Below the pieces are notes generated by a model, which saw nothing but the letters and a program-made list of their open reading frames with translations, searched no databases and was not told the DNA's origin. A stretch of DNA of 64,000 nucleotides from assembly GCA_028023455.1 (NCBI GenBank), contig JAQFVV010006232.1:434001-498000 (forward strand), written 5' to 3'. This DNA is from Epiperipatus broadwayi. Lineage: Eukaryota; Onychophora; Udeonychophora; Euonychophora; Peripatidae. The position numbers were made by a program, and so were the translations under genes. This document shows, in pieces, positions 10,136 to 23,403 of this stretch; the stretch's first letter is position 1; each line of letters begins with the position of its first letter.

Positions 10136-12796
10136 TTGTTTGGAAAAATGGTATTTTTTAAAAAATCTTTAACTCTTCTGCTTATTGCCAAATTTTATTG
10201 CTCTCCTGAATGAAACTTTTTGTAAGTTTTCAACCTTTTGTTTTAGTTCAAAACATTTAACTTGATTAGTAATATATGTTTGCATATGAAAAAATTCTAA
10301 AAATTAATATTTGAACTTCATAAGTATTGAAAAAATGAGATCATAAATAACAACAAAAGATACTTTCACTATTTAATGCTTAATAGAGCAAAGTTATTTT
10401 AGAAAATGAACAAAATCTTTTTTGATTAAAATTTGTTTTTAAAATGCAAATGAAAAAAATATAAATCTATCAAATTCTACTTTAAAATATTAAAATTGAT
10501 TTCCAATTTTTAAAATATCTTAAATTATCATCAAATAGTATGTGCAATAATATAGTCACTATAATTTTCATAAGATGATATGATTAAAAGTCTGTAATTT
10601 TCTTTGTTAACATTATTTTAGAAGTTATTACCTTCTATTTTTAAAAATAAAATATATATTTATGAAATAAGACTCAATATGTACTTTTGATTTTAAATAA
10701 TTATTACACATATATTAAGCAAAAATAATAAATCTTAATAAACATAACAAATAATTGCTTTTTATATTTTGGGTACTTTTAACAAAGGAAGAAATCAATC
10801 AAAGAAAAGAAGATAGTGTTAAAACTCTTTTTTGTTTGCTACTATTTAATTATATTGACCTCTTTTGATTTTTTCTAATTAAAACTATATGAATTTACAA
10901 AATTTAAAAAAAAAATTAGTAAAATATCTCAATAGATGACACTAAAAAAGTAATCTGATTACAGCATTTTTTTAGATTTATCTAACTGACTGTCTTGGGT
11001 TGATATACTATGTAGTTAAATCTCTAACTTTTTAGTTGTTCATATTTTTGTGAGAATTCCTAATGGCAGGTTGGATTAAATTTACAACTTTTTATTTAAC
11101 CAAATTTATCTTTATTCTTTATATTTTCAAAATTTATTAATTATTTGGTAAAAATATATATTTACAAATGAAAATTATTTTAAAATATGTTATTTTAATT
11201 TTGCAAATAAAGAAAATTAAACCAAAATATAGAGTAAATAAAAAACTTTTTCTTATTGAATGATTACTGCATTATTGACAAAAATATTAAACTAAAAAAA
11301 ATCAGAATTGTTAATCCCTCTTTTTCCTACTCTTAAGAAGTCTCATATAGAGCTCACTCTGTGATATATTGAGATACTTAATTTTTTTTTTAAAATCATG
11401 AAGTTTGCAAATATTTTATTTTGATATTGTTAGATGTCAGTTTAATTAAAAACATGATGACTTACAACATTTTGAAATTCAACTTGATGACCTGACATTT
11501 GGTTATTTGGATCTCATGTGCTTTGTGAGATCACTTCAAGAAAATTTGTCAAATGACTAACACTTTGTTTTTGTGAAGTTTATTAAGAATCATGATTATT
11601 TTTGCATAATTATTGTGCAAAGAATTATTAAAAATCAAAAATGTACATGATTACTAATTTTTTTCATACATATATGTGTTATTTTTAAAAAATAGATAAT
11701 AATTTCCAATATAATATTAGCAATGCAAATTGCAGAGCAAACCTTTATAAACTGATTACTAACACATCAACACTGACAATATGTTAGAATATATTGTAAT
11801 ATTGTAAAAAAAATATTTTTAAAAATTCAATATTTTAAAGTATAATTTGATGTTGATATATTTTCATTTATATTTTAAAAATAAATATCAATAAATAAGA
11901 TTTCATCTGCTTCTCCCAAATATTGAACAATGAAACTCTTCTTTGTTTTAATATAAACTTATTTTTCAATATTTGCAAAATTAAAATATGATTGTTTTAG
12001 AATTTATTTGGTTTGTAGATTAAAATTCTACCAAGTTAAGTACAATTTAATTTTTTTGAGATATAAAATAACAGTTTAACAAATGTTGAAGGCTGATAAA
12101 ACTTTCACAAAATAGAAAGATTAAATCTGTCCCAGTGCCAGAGAATTAAACTAGTTTGAAAAAACCCAAACAAATTATTGTTCACATTATTTAAAGCTAA
12201 TGAAATTTTATTTAAAATTAAAAATACTATTTATAATTTTACCAAAATGACAAATAATATCTGCTACTGTCAATGTGAATACATTCTTCTGCAGCTAAGT
12301 GAATATTTTCAAATAAAATCCAAATTTAATCACATTATTCTTCTAAAAATAAATATTGCATAAATATTTTGTGAAAAATAATCATAAATAGGTAAACATA
12401 CTCTGGAAAATATAAATTTTCATTTTTGAAATCTAAGAAAAAAATTAATGAGCATAAAATAGAGAGATATAAAAATAACCAATCTGCAATATTGTAGGCT
12501 GGCTGTTGGCTTATTTGTAAAATACTTTCTATGTACAATAGTGATATTTTCAGAATATTTTTCGAATTAATAAATCAATATTATTTTGTTTCAGTTTTTG
12601 TTATCAGATGAATACTAAACCAACAAAATAATGAAAAGATAAGTTTAACTGAATGAATTAAAACTGAAGTGCAGCATCACATATTCTGGAGTCACCTCAC
12701 TGAAATGTTTTGAAAGTTTAAATGTAAAAAAAACCATTAATTTATTATAAAATTCTCTGATAAAATCTTAGTAGACACAGAAGTTTTCAGAATGAA
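10136..12796. other. AT-rich DNA with one perfect hairpin
   Basis: The only structure noticed is a 7-bp hairpin at 11510-11532 (gatctca / tgagatc). No gene or repeat copy was identified, and the short frames around 12178-12538 are compatible with chance. Confidence 0.5.
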
Positions 12797-13060
12797 TTTC
12801 TATAAGGGTTATTTTTTCTCTTATTCTATTTAATATATTCATTGGTAATCTTGTTGAAACAAAAAAATATAAAATTTGTATGCCACATTATGCTAAAGAT
12901 ACTGATCTAGCTTCCAAAAAAGATATTTTTCAGAAAGTCTCTTAATAAAGATATAAATAGTTTGGAAGTTTGATTTTTTTATCAAAGATTGGTGTCTAGT
13001 TCCTCATCAAACATAAATGGTATGCTCAACTTTCATTTATATAACAGTGAAGAATATTAT
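12797..13060 (+). pseudogene. Fossil non-LTR reverse transcriptase fragment
   Basis: In the frame starting at 12826, conceptual translation gives LFNIFIGNLVE, preceded by VIFSLI, and then MPHYAKDTDLAS. These fit reverse-transcriptase motif B-C spacing: GCxLSPLLFNIFI(N)DL followed by YADDTDLA. The second Asp position of YADD reads Lys-Asp, so the site is damaged. A stop follows at 12943. One frame over, LNKDINSLEV and a TGA continue the usual thumb region. The type is closest to CR1/L2/Jockey-like LINEs as I know those families. It is inactive, with multiple frameshifts, and no endonuclease part was recognised nearby. Confidence 0.6.
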
Positions 13061-14340
13061 CAGAAACAGCAGATTGAATTAGAATTTTACTTCCATATTA
13101 TGTAAAACTAAATTTGGATTGAAATCTAAATTTATATCTAAAATAATGTCTATGAACAATTCTTTTGAGGAAATCTTTTGACTTTACTTAAAAGATGTGA
13201 TACAAATAATCAGAGGGCAGACTTCTTAAGCATTAGCATATTTTATTGATAAATTGAATATCCTATTGGAAAAAATCATCATACTAAACTTGTGCACATG
13301 CAATTAAGTTTATTCGTATGTGAGTAATGCTGGTAACACAACTCCAAATCTTGCAGTGGATTGATATTCTTCCTTATAGGCCTTCACCAGATATCCTGAG
13401 GCATGTTATTTCATATAAAATATCTAAAAAGCTAGTAAATAGATCAGATTCTCTTTTAATACAAATCATAATTTTACCAACTAAAACAAATCCCTTTTAG
13501 AATGATCAATCAAATAAAAATTTAATAACAGAAAAAATATGGTATATAAAGTAGTCTTTTTGTGAGGGCTCAGTCAATTTTTTTTTCCAGATTGAACAAT
13601 AAAGGCTGTTGGATTTTATATTTTTCAATATTTGTTGAAGTATCCTTAATAGATCTAGAAAAACATCAAGCTCACTAGGTTATATGTATTGAAGCAGTCA
13701 ATCTTAGCTTAAGATTGAGCTTCATAGTTCCATCTACTAACCTGTATTTAAACCCTATATCCCATCCCGCTCCTTTTGTCATGCATATATTTTATGTATA
13801 TATTTGAGATGCATGCCTAAATTTATAAATTTGAACTTTCAATAACATATTTATTATTATTAATTCTTAATTATTTTTATTAAAGTACATAGGTGCAGCT
13901 CAAATATATATATAGGAGCAAAATACTAACAAAAATATTGATTTTTTTAAATATTTTATTATATGTCATTTGTACAATTTTTTCTTTTTAAAGTATTTTT
14001 TTTCTATTAAACTCTATATGTTATAAAATCCAAGATGGAAGATGTACTGTTAATTGCCCAAAAATAATTAAAAGGTTGGAAACACTATTGTTTTAATCTG
14101 GGGAAGGTATTTTTAATTAAAGTTTTTACTTAAAATGGGATTAAGATTAAAGATTTTCTTTTGTTATAAACATTTTTGTCAAATCGATTTCTAATCTGGA
14201 AATAAATTTGAATTTATTTTTGGACATTATCTAACACTGCATCTTTCAAAAACAATAGACAAAGAAATGTAAAATTTCTGTTAGATTAAAGATTACATTT
14301 GAGATAGAGATTAAGTAATTAAAAGCATTCTTCAAATACC
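13061..14340. other. Gene-free; may hold more LINE debris
   Basis: Positions 13061-13480 could be the 3' continuation of the reverse-transcriptase fossil, but no motif is readable. A hairpin lies at 13699-13717 (caatctta / taagattg). Nothing else is recognised. Confidence 0.35.
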
Positions 14341-14356
14341 TGAGCAGTAGTATAAA

Positions 14357-14455
14357 ATGGCCGATTTTAAATCACCAAGAGATCAGCTACTACTGAGAGA
14401 TAGATTAGCTACTATCGAAAGAACTGTGCAGTTAACTGAATCCAAGCTGTGTTGA
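14357..14455 (+). CDS. Possible short ORF behind a TATA-like box
   Basis: Thirty-two codons plus TGA, starting MADFKSPRDQLLLRD and continuing in a charged, helical style (LATIERTVQLTESK). The codon usage and base composition (14340-14600) are less AT-rich than the surroundings. The ATG overlaps a tataaaa box at 14351-14357, so that box cannot be its own promoter. It could be the start of a decayed retroelement gag or an exon edge. A gaataaaag polyadenylation-like block is near 14574. No family is recognised. Confidence 0.2.
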   Translation: MADFKSPRDQLLLRDRLATIERTVQLTESKLC

Positions 14456-15540
14456 AATGTAAGCATAGAAAGCTCATCACCTTTCTGACATGTGAGAGTC
14501 ATCTTCTGCTGCCATTATATCATGCTCCCATAGAATGAAGTAAGAGCCTGACTGAAGAATTGTGGAATGCTGAATAAAAGCTTGCTGTTATTTAAAAACT
14601 AATTGCCATGCATGAGCAGACTTTAAAATATGGACTCTTAAAAATGTGAAAGGTAAATTTTCAAGCCGCAAGTAAAGCTAGTCTAACTAATCTCTAACTC
14701 ATCTATAAAGATTTCTCCTAATGTATTATTTAACTTTATTTCTAATATAATGTGTAAATTGCTCAAATACTTTCTATAAATTTAATTCTTTCTCATATGC
14801 TCTAACTTTCTTTAATTTTGATGCGGTCATTTATTTATTACTAAATTTTATATGTGTGTTTTTATTGTTAATGTGCCAATCTAAAACAATCTGATGACTT
14901 GAATTTCTAAAATCTTTTCTTTCTTTTTAAGTAAACCTTTATGAATCAAGGTTATTAACGTCCCCTTAAAATCTAATGCATTATTAATTAATACACTCAC
15001 CAGATTGTTTTTACGTCAACATTTTGTTTAGGCTTTAGTGTAAAAATTGTTATTTGTTTAACTCTGGATTTTCTACCCGGAGTGAATCCAGAACTCAAGC
15101 TAATTAATACTTTGAAACCTTATTTATTTTATAAATATTATTTATTCAATTCTGAAAGAGTGACTTATTGTTTTCTATATATAATTGCTAGTTATTTTCT
15201 TTTTCCATACTCTTAAAATATATGCTTAAATATTCTCAGTTGTTATAAAATACACAAGGTGGGATTGAATTATTTTAAATAGCAGAAAAGGGAAGGGGGT
15301 AAATCTTAATGTTTCTTTTACTAAGTAAAATCTTGAACGTATATTTTATTTAGGGAAATCTCTCTCTATATATATATATATTCTAGTGGCATAGCAAATT
15401 AATTATATAAATTATGGCATTCAAATGAGGGTCATTCATTTTAAAGCAGTAAAACTTATTCAATGTCATTAATGACATTCATCATTACTGTGTTACTGAC
15501 ATTTGGCCTATATATATATATTACATGCTTCTAATCTTCT
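14456..15540. other. Gene-free; short TA repeat and a perfect palindrome
   Basis: Contains a TA run at about 15366-15381 and an 18-bp perfect palindrome, aatgtcattaatgacatt, at 15462-15479. Nothing else is recognised. Confidence 0.5.
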
Positions 15541-15626
15541 TATCTGGGGGTTACAACAAGTTCGAACCCATAGATTTCTTTTCAAGCCTTGTCCTGAGGA
15601 TAGTTAATCTTCCCAGAACCATTTAT
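15541..15626 (-). mobile_element. Possible tRNA-like T-arm fragment
   Basis: Minus-strand gggttcgaacttg (about 15557-15570) matches the box B consensus closely. No box A partner was identified, so only a truncated SINE is suggested. Confidence 0.3.
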
Positions 15627-15820
15627 TTCATATAAAATGCCTCTGGCAGTGATTCCCATAAGTTTGGCACACACTTTGCACATCCACTTTCTTCATATAA
15701 AAAGGCTTCTGGCGGTGATTCCTTAAATCTGGAACATGCTATGCCTATCCACTTTCTTCATAAAAAAGGACCTGCACATCGGTGATGTCCATGGCATGCC
15801 TATCCACTTCGTCTTTCATC
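15627..15820 (+). repeat. Tandem repeat, 65-bp unit, about three copies
   Basis: Units begin ttcata at 15627, 15692 and 15757, with a shorter step to 15816. They share tctggcrgtgattcc and catgcctatccactt blocks. Identity falls in the third unit. It does not keep an open frame. Confidence 0.8.
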
Positions 15821-16689
15821 TAAAAGCACAACTTTTCCTGGTATTTCATGGCTAATTATGTCAGCACCACAAATTATTCATATTATTATTTCTTTTGCTT
15901 CATGACCTAGTTTTAATGCTCTAATATTAAAATTGTGCTCTGCTTAAAATATATATATAAATGCCAACTATTTCTAGTTTTATTAATTAAATTTATTTCA
16001 GTCTTATACAATTCCACCATCGTAACTTATTTCTGTATTTAAGAATATCTATATGCCTTGGGGAAAATAAAGCTTTCTTCTTACCAGTGCTAATTAAATG
16101 AAGTTTCATTAAGTATTTTGTCATATGATCAAATATGTTTTTCAAATGCATTTTATTTATTTTTATGACCGTAATGATGTGAACATAGTTTGTATTATAT
16201 CTGTAATGAATCTCCGAACGCTCCCCGAAGTAATAATGTTAGTCACCATGTTTCAGAACCATAACCCAAAGTGTTAATAGCAATTTTATGTAAATTCTTT
16301 CTAATAATCGATTGGCATCTTAATATTGGACCCACTAAAGATGTGTGCTTATTTATAATATATCATTTAGCTAATAAAGAGCATATGAAAAATAATAGTG
16401 TGAATGACACTATGTAATCATCTACCGCTTTCTCATTCACACACATACTGTTTGCAATTAATTTATAAATGTATGCAAATAATTTGTCATTATATTAAAC
16501 TAATTTTGTTATCTAACTTGTTTGAGTAGTTCAAATTCCTTTCTCTCCACTTCCAAAAGTATAGCCATGCTTATATATATTTTAGTTTAGTCATAGTTAA
16601 TAGATGTTTCATTTGCCTTCTCTGCTTTGCCAGTGGGCCAGATTAAAATTAATTCTCATGTGCCATCACTATTATGTTATTCATTAGGT
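15821..16689. other. AT-rich DNA, nothing recognised
   Basis: No supported gene, repeat or RNA. Confidence 0.5.
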
Positions 16690-16800
16690 GTTAGATCTGG
16701 GGCTTAGAGAGTGGGTTCAAATTCAGGCAGGTCCCTGACTTAAATCTCAGGCTTGACTGAGTTTGAAGTACATTTTGTGAGTTCCAGCTCATGTTAGATG
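16690..16800 (+). mobile_element. tRNA-like SINE fragment
   Basis: gtgggttcaaattcag (16711-16726) matches box B, preceded by ggggcttagaga. The segment is locally GC-richer. Box A is uncertain, and no other copy was recognised in the window. Confidence 0.35.
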
Positions 16801-17739
16801 GATAAACATGTTTTGACCGGTACAGTATCATGAATTAAATTTACAGCCTCTAATTTATATAAGTGGTGTCAAAAATTAGACACAATCACACCAATAATGT
16901 TTGTAAAAAAATTGAAATACTTAATGGAACTAGTAATAACTTTATCTTTTAATTAAAATATATATTCTTAAACTAAGGCTTGTCATTTAAGTCTAAAACG
17001 TAAACAATTAAATAAAATTAATTTCTTTCTAGAAAAAAATTTCTGTTTAATAGATAAATTGGTTATTTTCAATTAAATCATGGTGAAATAAGAATAGTTG
17101 GTTCAGCCGTAAAAGAATCTTATTGAGAAAAAACTAAAGATCAATTTTTAGTAAAGCAAAATTCTTTATATTGTGAAAATTATTCAATTAATACTGTACA
17201 TATTATTGTGATATTTCAAACTGGAAAGTTTTCAGAGCAATGCATTATTGTCCCCTCAAAGAAAAAAGATAGTTATGAGTAGCAGCAATATTGTAGAATT
17301 ATCTATAAATTATGAGTAGCAGTAAATTTCATTTGAAAGCTCAATAATGTAATAAATAAATGTAAATAAAATATTATATTAAATTAAAAAATAATCTAAT
17401 CATTGTGATATTGTTTTATCTTAGTTTGTTGTAACAGATTAATAAATTAAGCATCAATGTTTAGCTTTTTATTTAAACAAAACTGACTATAGTTTTATCA
17501 TTATTCTTACTTATAATACCATATATGGTGTGCAGGAAAATCAAAAAGTTAAAGATTTTTGGATCATTTCTTAACTTAGTAAAATAAAACAAAAAACTTA
17601 ATTTAATGAGATGAATGAAGCTATTGTGATCAATCTGCAACTTAAATGCTTAAACATTACATAATCTCCTGACCAACCAAACACAGGACTTTATCAATAT
17701 GATGGACTAAACCCTGTTCACCAAATTAAACATTCCTTT
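16801..17739. other. AT-rich DNA, nothing recognised
   Basis: No supported feature. Confidence 0.5.
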
Positions 17740-18790
17740 TTTTGAAAAACTCTTACATATCTCAATAAACTCATCTATTTCTTATTCCTTATTATCCATT
17801 TATGTTTCCATTTGTAGTTTCTTTCTTTTAATTCCTTCCTATATTATTTAACAAAATCTGTTTCAATGGTTTCAACATCTTTTCCCCAAAATTCCCCAAG
17901 TTCCTTATAATAATCTAAATTACAAAAATCATCAAATTGCTACCTGTTTCACTCATTTTACCTTCAAATTTGTTTCACTCTCCAGAATTTATAAGGATTT
18001 TCTTTTAATATGAAAATAAATATGAAGGTTTTCTCTCTACCACTGCCTCATAAACTATATTTACATTCCAAATACTTACTTCATTTTTTCTATCTTTATA
18101 TATTATCTAAATCTTCTTTTTGCCGTTCACCCAAACAACAACAAACTCCTTTTAGGGTTATCATATATCATTTCATAGTTTATATATTTTTTACTTTTAT
18201 GTAATTCCAAATTATTTTTTACTCATTTATTTTTCATAATTCTAATTTTTTAAAAGCTAATTTAACTATTTTCTTTTTTCACCCTTCATAATTATACATT
18301 TATATTACAGTCTTTCTACATTTATTCTATTTCTTATATAATTATATGGAAATATATTGTCCATCTATGCATATTATAGAATCTTTCTTATTCAATATGT
18401 TTGTTTTCCTCTTCATGTAATCCACTTAAACACTATTTTTAGTCATCTATTTTCATTCATACATTAAAACCTTCTAAACATTTAATCTGTTTTTGATTTT
18501 CCTCAAAAAAAGAAGTTCACTTCCATTTCATCTTGAATAGCCTTATTTGCTATCCACAAATCATCAATCAATACATATCTAATTAAACAAATCACTCTTT
18601 CTTATGCTATCATTCTGAGTTTCAAATGATCAGCAGTCTTCTGAACTTCTTCCTATCCAGTTTTTCAACTGCCACAAAAGTGAATTTTAAATTGTAAATC
18701 TACTTACTTCTTTTTACATTCTATGTAAACATTTCTGAGTTTCTTGGCGAATATTAAATGCATCATTTCCACTTTTTTCCAAATAATTCT
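17740..18790 (-). pseudogene. Possible fossil coding region, minus strand
   Basis: The plus strand is persistently pyrimidine-rich and G-poor, meaning a purine-rich minus strand as in old coding DNA. From about 18779 the minus strand reads SGNDAFNIRQETQKCLHRM, then after stops NSLLWQLKNWIGRSSEDC and SFETQNDSIRKSDLF, all in one frame with stops between. No protein family is recognised; a decayed retroelement is the simplest reading. Confidence 0.25.
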
Positions 18791-18962
18791 ATATACTTTA
18801 TATTTATTTGTAATTACATGTTGGACTATGAAATTGAATTAATTACTAAATGACTTTAGAAAAATTCAAATTTTATTTAAACTTTTTAAAATCATTCAAC
18901 TGTTAATAATAGCATAAAGTTAGAATATTACACAAGGTGTTTGAGTATTCTTTTTTTTTCTC

Positions 18963-19063
18963 TCCCTCAGATGTTGCTGGCCTAACTATATTGGCTAGGG
19001 AATTGAACATGTAATCTTTATATTGAATTTATAATTATACCTTCAACATTTAAACTATCTTGT
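18963..19063 (-). mobile_element. tRNA-derived SINE, family 2
   Basis: On the minus strand, a box A-like gatagtttaaatg is followed by box B gttcaattccc and a 3' part with ggccagcaacatctg. That 3' block recurs in the copies at 19069 and 45569. This copy lies head to head with the next one. Confidence 0.6.
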
Positions 19064-19068
19064 CAAAG

Positions 19069-19181
19069 ACTAGCCTAGTTAGCTAGAGTGTCACCTTAAA
19101 TCCAATATTTATGAATCTAAATATCCCAGTTTGATTCTCATTCTAGTACTATAACTGGTTAGATCAGCAACATCAAAAAAA
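19069..19181 (+). mobile_element. tRNA-derived SINE, family 2, head to head
   Basis: cctagttagctagag (box A-like) and cagtttgattctc (box B-like) are followed by ctggttagatcagcaacat and an A run near 19173-19181. It is divergently oriented to the copy at 18963. Confidence 0.6.
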
Positions 19182-21820
19182 GAGAGAAGAGTATGTGATA
19201 TACTAACTTGTTTGCAGCTAAATGTACTTGAAAGCTCTAAATAAAGTTTGAATTTTTCTAGATATTTAACAAATAATTTCTAGATAATAAAAATAGTCTA
19301 ACATCTACTTACATGTCTATTTATATCTGTGTCCGAATAATCCAATTTGATTAGATAGACTTCAAACTTTAATATAAAAATAGAATGTATTAAATCACTA
19401 TTTATTTTTAGTTTTTGGATCTTTTGAATGGTTATTTGCAACATTATTTTATTAATATTTTAGTCATTGTTTATTGTTCTTTTTTAGTTTATATGTTTCT
19501 TTGATAGTAAAAGCATTCCAATTAGACAAATAATAAATAGGATCGAAATACAGTCAATCCGTTATTTAAAACGGTATTAAATTCTAATAGATAACTAATT
19601 TGTCAATTGAAAAGGTTCAAATTTACTTAGACAGATATTGATAATAAATATTGTTTAGACAGATATTGTTTTTATTGTCATTTTGCAAAGGGGATTTTCA
19701 ACTATAATGGATTGTTGTAGTAAAACTATAAAATTAGAATTTAAATTTAAAAAAAAAAAATGAGAAAAATGTTTTATTTTCAATTTAAATCACAAAACGA
19801 TAAAAATAGACTGTTAAAAAAACAAATGATAAATGAACTTTTTATTTTTTTATACTAAGGACACATACTTGTTTATACATATTATACTTCTATTGCTGAA
19901 GTATAAATAATCGAAACCTTTCAAAAATGATGGAAATAAATATTTTATTGATTTTTAATGTTGCATTAAATATGTACTCAGATTAAGAAAAGTCTAGAAA
20001 TAAAAGAAAATTGCTGATTTGATTTTTTTTAAAAATCCAAATATTTAATTAACATTAATCATATCATTTCTAATAATGGCCATATTGAATTTATTATACA
20101 TCTGTTGAAGATGAAAATTTCATAATAACTTAATAATATGCCATAAAACAAAATAAATAATGAAATATTTAATAAAGATAACACACCATAGAAACTAATA
20201 AAGGTAATAAAATATAGTAATTATAAAAAACAAATAAATAGAAATAAAGAATTTAAATATTTTTGAAGCTTATTGATTTTAAATCTATTCATAAATTGTA
20301 TATTTGGTATGTTAGTTTTAAAATTAGAATATTTATAATATTTTAAAATTAAACCACATCTATTTGTATAAAAAAAATAAAATATAGAATATCTGTCAGA
20401 ATTTATTAATGACTGTTTTTTTAATAACAAACAGAACCCATAACTCAGAAAAAATTCATTTAGATTATATTTTTTTCATAACAAAGTAAAAATTATTTTT
20501 GATATAATTTGTTTTCATATATTTATTTTAATACCAAAACAAGTGAGTACTTGAAATTAATAGATTTATACACATATGCATATATAAATTGTGCTATGCA
20601 TAACTATATCAAGTAAAAAATGTAAATGTCAAATATGAAAGCTAATAATACCTTATTAATAAAGGGTTAAATTATATGATGCTAATAATTGATATTTTAA
20701 TTTTAAAACCTCAGTGAATAAAGTGTTTATTTGAGTGATGTGCAGGTAGGTTTTTTTGCATTTCTTCTCAAACAAATATTCTGTACAAAACAAATAAAAA
20801 ACAAAATATGTTTATTAATTAGTCATAAAATAGTTTAATTGCTACATGTCAATTCTATCATACATGAATACATAAGTGTTATCAAGAGGAAATAAAAGAT
20901 TTATCTAGAATAACCAGAAAATTACAGACTGATCATTGAAGAAATCTCATGACCCATTTTGTTAATTGGAAAAATACACATTTTTTAAAAAAAACCACAT
21001 AGATAAAATTGTTTAATCATAAATTGTACAGGAGTAACCAATGGATTGAAAATTCATTTTAAAACTCTGTGAAAGAATGCTAAATAAATTTTAAAACTTT
21101 ATGCAAGAATGGAAAATATATTTTAAAACTCCATGAACTAATGAGAAGTAAAACAAAATCATCACAAGAATTATAATCACTGGACGAAAGTGTCAGTTTT
21201 TTGTATAACTATGTTTTGCTTGCAAAAAACAAGGGATAAGAGACACAAAAAACAAAAAATAAGAAATAAAAGTAAGAATAATTATGTATTTTGTCACTAC
21301 ATTTATAAATATTTTTTTTTCTTTCTCTTAGTTGTTCTATTCTTCTTGATATTAATTGACTTACTCTAAGTATTATATGTGTTTACTCTAGAATCTGGTG
21401 CACATTTATGTTTTGTATTTTATTATATGTATGCATTATCCATTTTCTAATATGATTATTATTATTTAAGTATATAATTTTAACCTTGATATGACATCTG
21501 GGTAATAATATATATTTAATTGTAAACATGAAATTAGCATAGCTTAATGTAGACAACAACAATCTATAGCATACATGCCACTAGATAACTTGTAGAAGAC
21601 TTTTTGGTAGCATAGTTAACAGAAAGAAGATTGATGAATTTTTTTGGTATTTTTAAATATTGAAGTATTAGCTTCAAGTGTTGAATCTCAAGGAAGTCAC
21701 TAATATTTAAATATTGCATTTTTAATGATATTTTTATATAGTGCATGCTACTATAATTAAATAAATTTAGTTTAAAAAATAACTATCTCACATTTTAGTA
21801 TAAGAAAGTTGCTGATTATT
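19182..21820. other. AT-rich DNA, nothing recognised
   Basis: Long low-complexity stretch with no supported gene, palindrome or SINE. Confidence 0.5.
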
Positions 21821-21884
21821 GGCTTAATGTTTATGTAGTTAAGCAAGAATGGTTTACTTCTCTTAATTACATATACATTAAGCC
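21821..21884. repeat. Short inverted repeat
   Basis: Arms ggcttaatgtttatgtagtt (from 21821) and the near reverse complement 21862-21884 flank an 18-nt loop. It is a small fold-back structure. Confidence 0.65.
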
Positions 21885-22263
21885 CTGCCAAATTTTATAA
21901 TTACAATTATTAACACCTATTTGATTATTAAAATAAGGTAATTAAAAGTGAGTCTATCTCCATTATAAATACAATTGGTTATTAGTTAATAATTATTAAT
22001 GCCATGTTTTTATTTAGTTAGTTTATTAAATTAACCATGAAATTTAATTAACATTGGCAAGGGTAAACTTGTAAATATCAAAGGCTTAAAAACATATGGG
22101 GTTTATTCTATTTTTGATCCATTGCTAATATTGTAGATTGAGGGAGTCAAACTTATTCAACTTAGTTTATTTTAACATTAAACTATCCTAATTTCTTGTT
22201 TATATATATATATATTGTGCCCTTTTATATGGGTCACCATTTAAGTTTTGTGCTAATTTAGTA

Positions 22264-22763
22264 NNNNNNNNNNNNNNNNNNNNNNNNNNNNNNNNNNNNN
22301 NNNNNNNNNNNNNNNNNNNNNNNNNNNNNNNNNNNNNNNNNNNNNNNNNNNNNNNNNNNNNNNNNNNNNNNNNNNNNNNNNNNNNNNNNNNNNNNNNNNN
22401 NNNNNNNNNNNNNNNNNNNNNNNNNNNNNNNNNNNNNNNNNNNNNNNNNNNNNNNNNNNNNNNNNNNNNNNNNNNNNNNNNNNNNNNNNNNNNNNNNNNN
22501 NNNNNNNNNNNNNNNNNNNNNNNNNNNNNNNNNNNNNNNNNNNNNNNNNNNNNNNNNNNNNNNNNNNNNNNNNNNNNNNNNNNNNNNNNNNNNNNNNNNN
22601 NNNNNNNNNNNNNNNNNNNNNNNNNNNNNNNNNNNNNNNNNNNNNNNNNNNNNNNNNNNNNNNNNNNNNNNNNNNNNNNNNNNNNNNNNNNNNNNNNNNN
22701 NNNNNNNNNNNNNNNNNNNNNNNNNNNNNNNNNNNNNNNNNNNNNNNNNNNNNNNNNNNNNNN
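22264..22763. other. Assembly gap (500 N)
   Basis: Exactly 500 N, a common placeholder for a gap of unknown size. A short TA run (about 22201-22215) lies just before it. The 214-residue open frame reported across it is an artefact. Confidence 0.98.
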
Positions 22764-23403
22764 GTTTGAGTTTACTATGTATATATTTTGGGGATTGAAA
22801 TCAAATCTTATTATAAATATAAAGAGGTAAACATAAAAATCCAAAAGCTAGTTCTTTTGTTTTTTGACTCCAATATTTTTTAAGCAATATTTATTATTTT
22901 TTAAAAATGAATCAATCGCACAAACAAAAAATAACTAAAAAAATTGTTTTACATTCACTATGAAATCATTATAAGAATACTTTATATATATTTAATAACA
23001 ATTATAGCCAAAACAAAAAATGATTGCACTTATATGGTATCCAAAAGCTGGAGAAAATAATCATTATATCAATGTTCTTTGTGACCATAGCAATAATAAA
23101 AACAGAAAAAACGTTTCTAGTCAATCATTTATTAAATGAAAGTCACATTTACCAAGATTAACAACAGATTTTCAAAATAAGTTTGCTAATGGCAATTTAA
23201 TAACTAACATGAATATGCTTCAATATTTTTAAAGAATCAGATCTTAAATTATGATTGCAATATTATCTAACATTTCTGGTCATCAGTTTTAATATCAGTG
23301 TGAAAGTGATAATAAGTTTACAAAAACTGCATCATGAATGGGACTTATTCAAAACAAAATACATTAAAAGTTAAAAGAAAAAAGTAAATCAATCGCTCAG
23401 TAA
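22764..23403. other. AT-rich DNA, nothing recognised
   Basis: No supported feature. Confidence 0.5.

Noticed and set aside
12178-12538. 61- and 67-codon frames
   Set aside because: AT-driven amino-acid composition (F, I, L, N, K, Y), with no motif, promoter or conserved context.
22200-22844. 214-codon minus-strand frame
   Set aside because: It spans the 500-N assembly gap, so the protein is almost entirely unknown residues.
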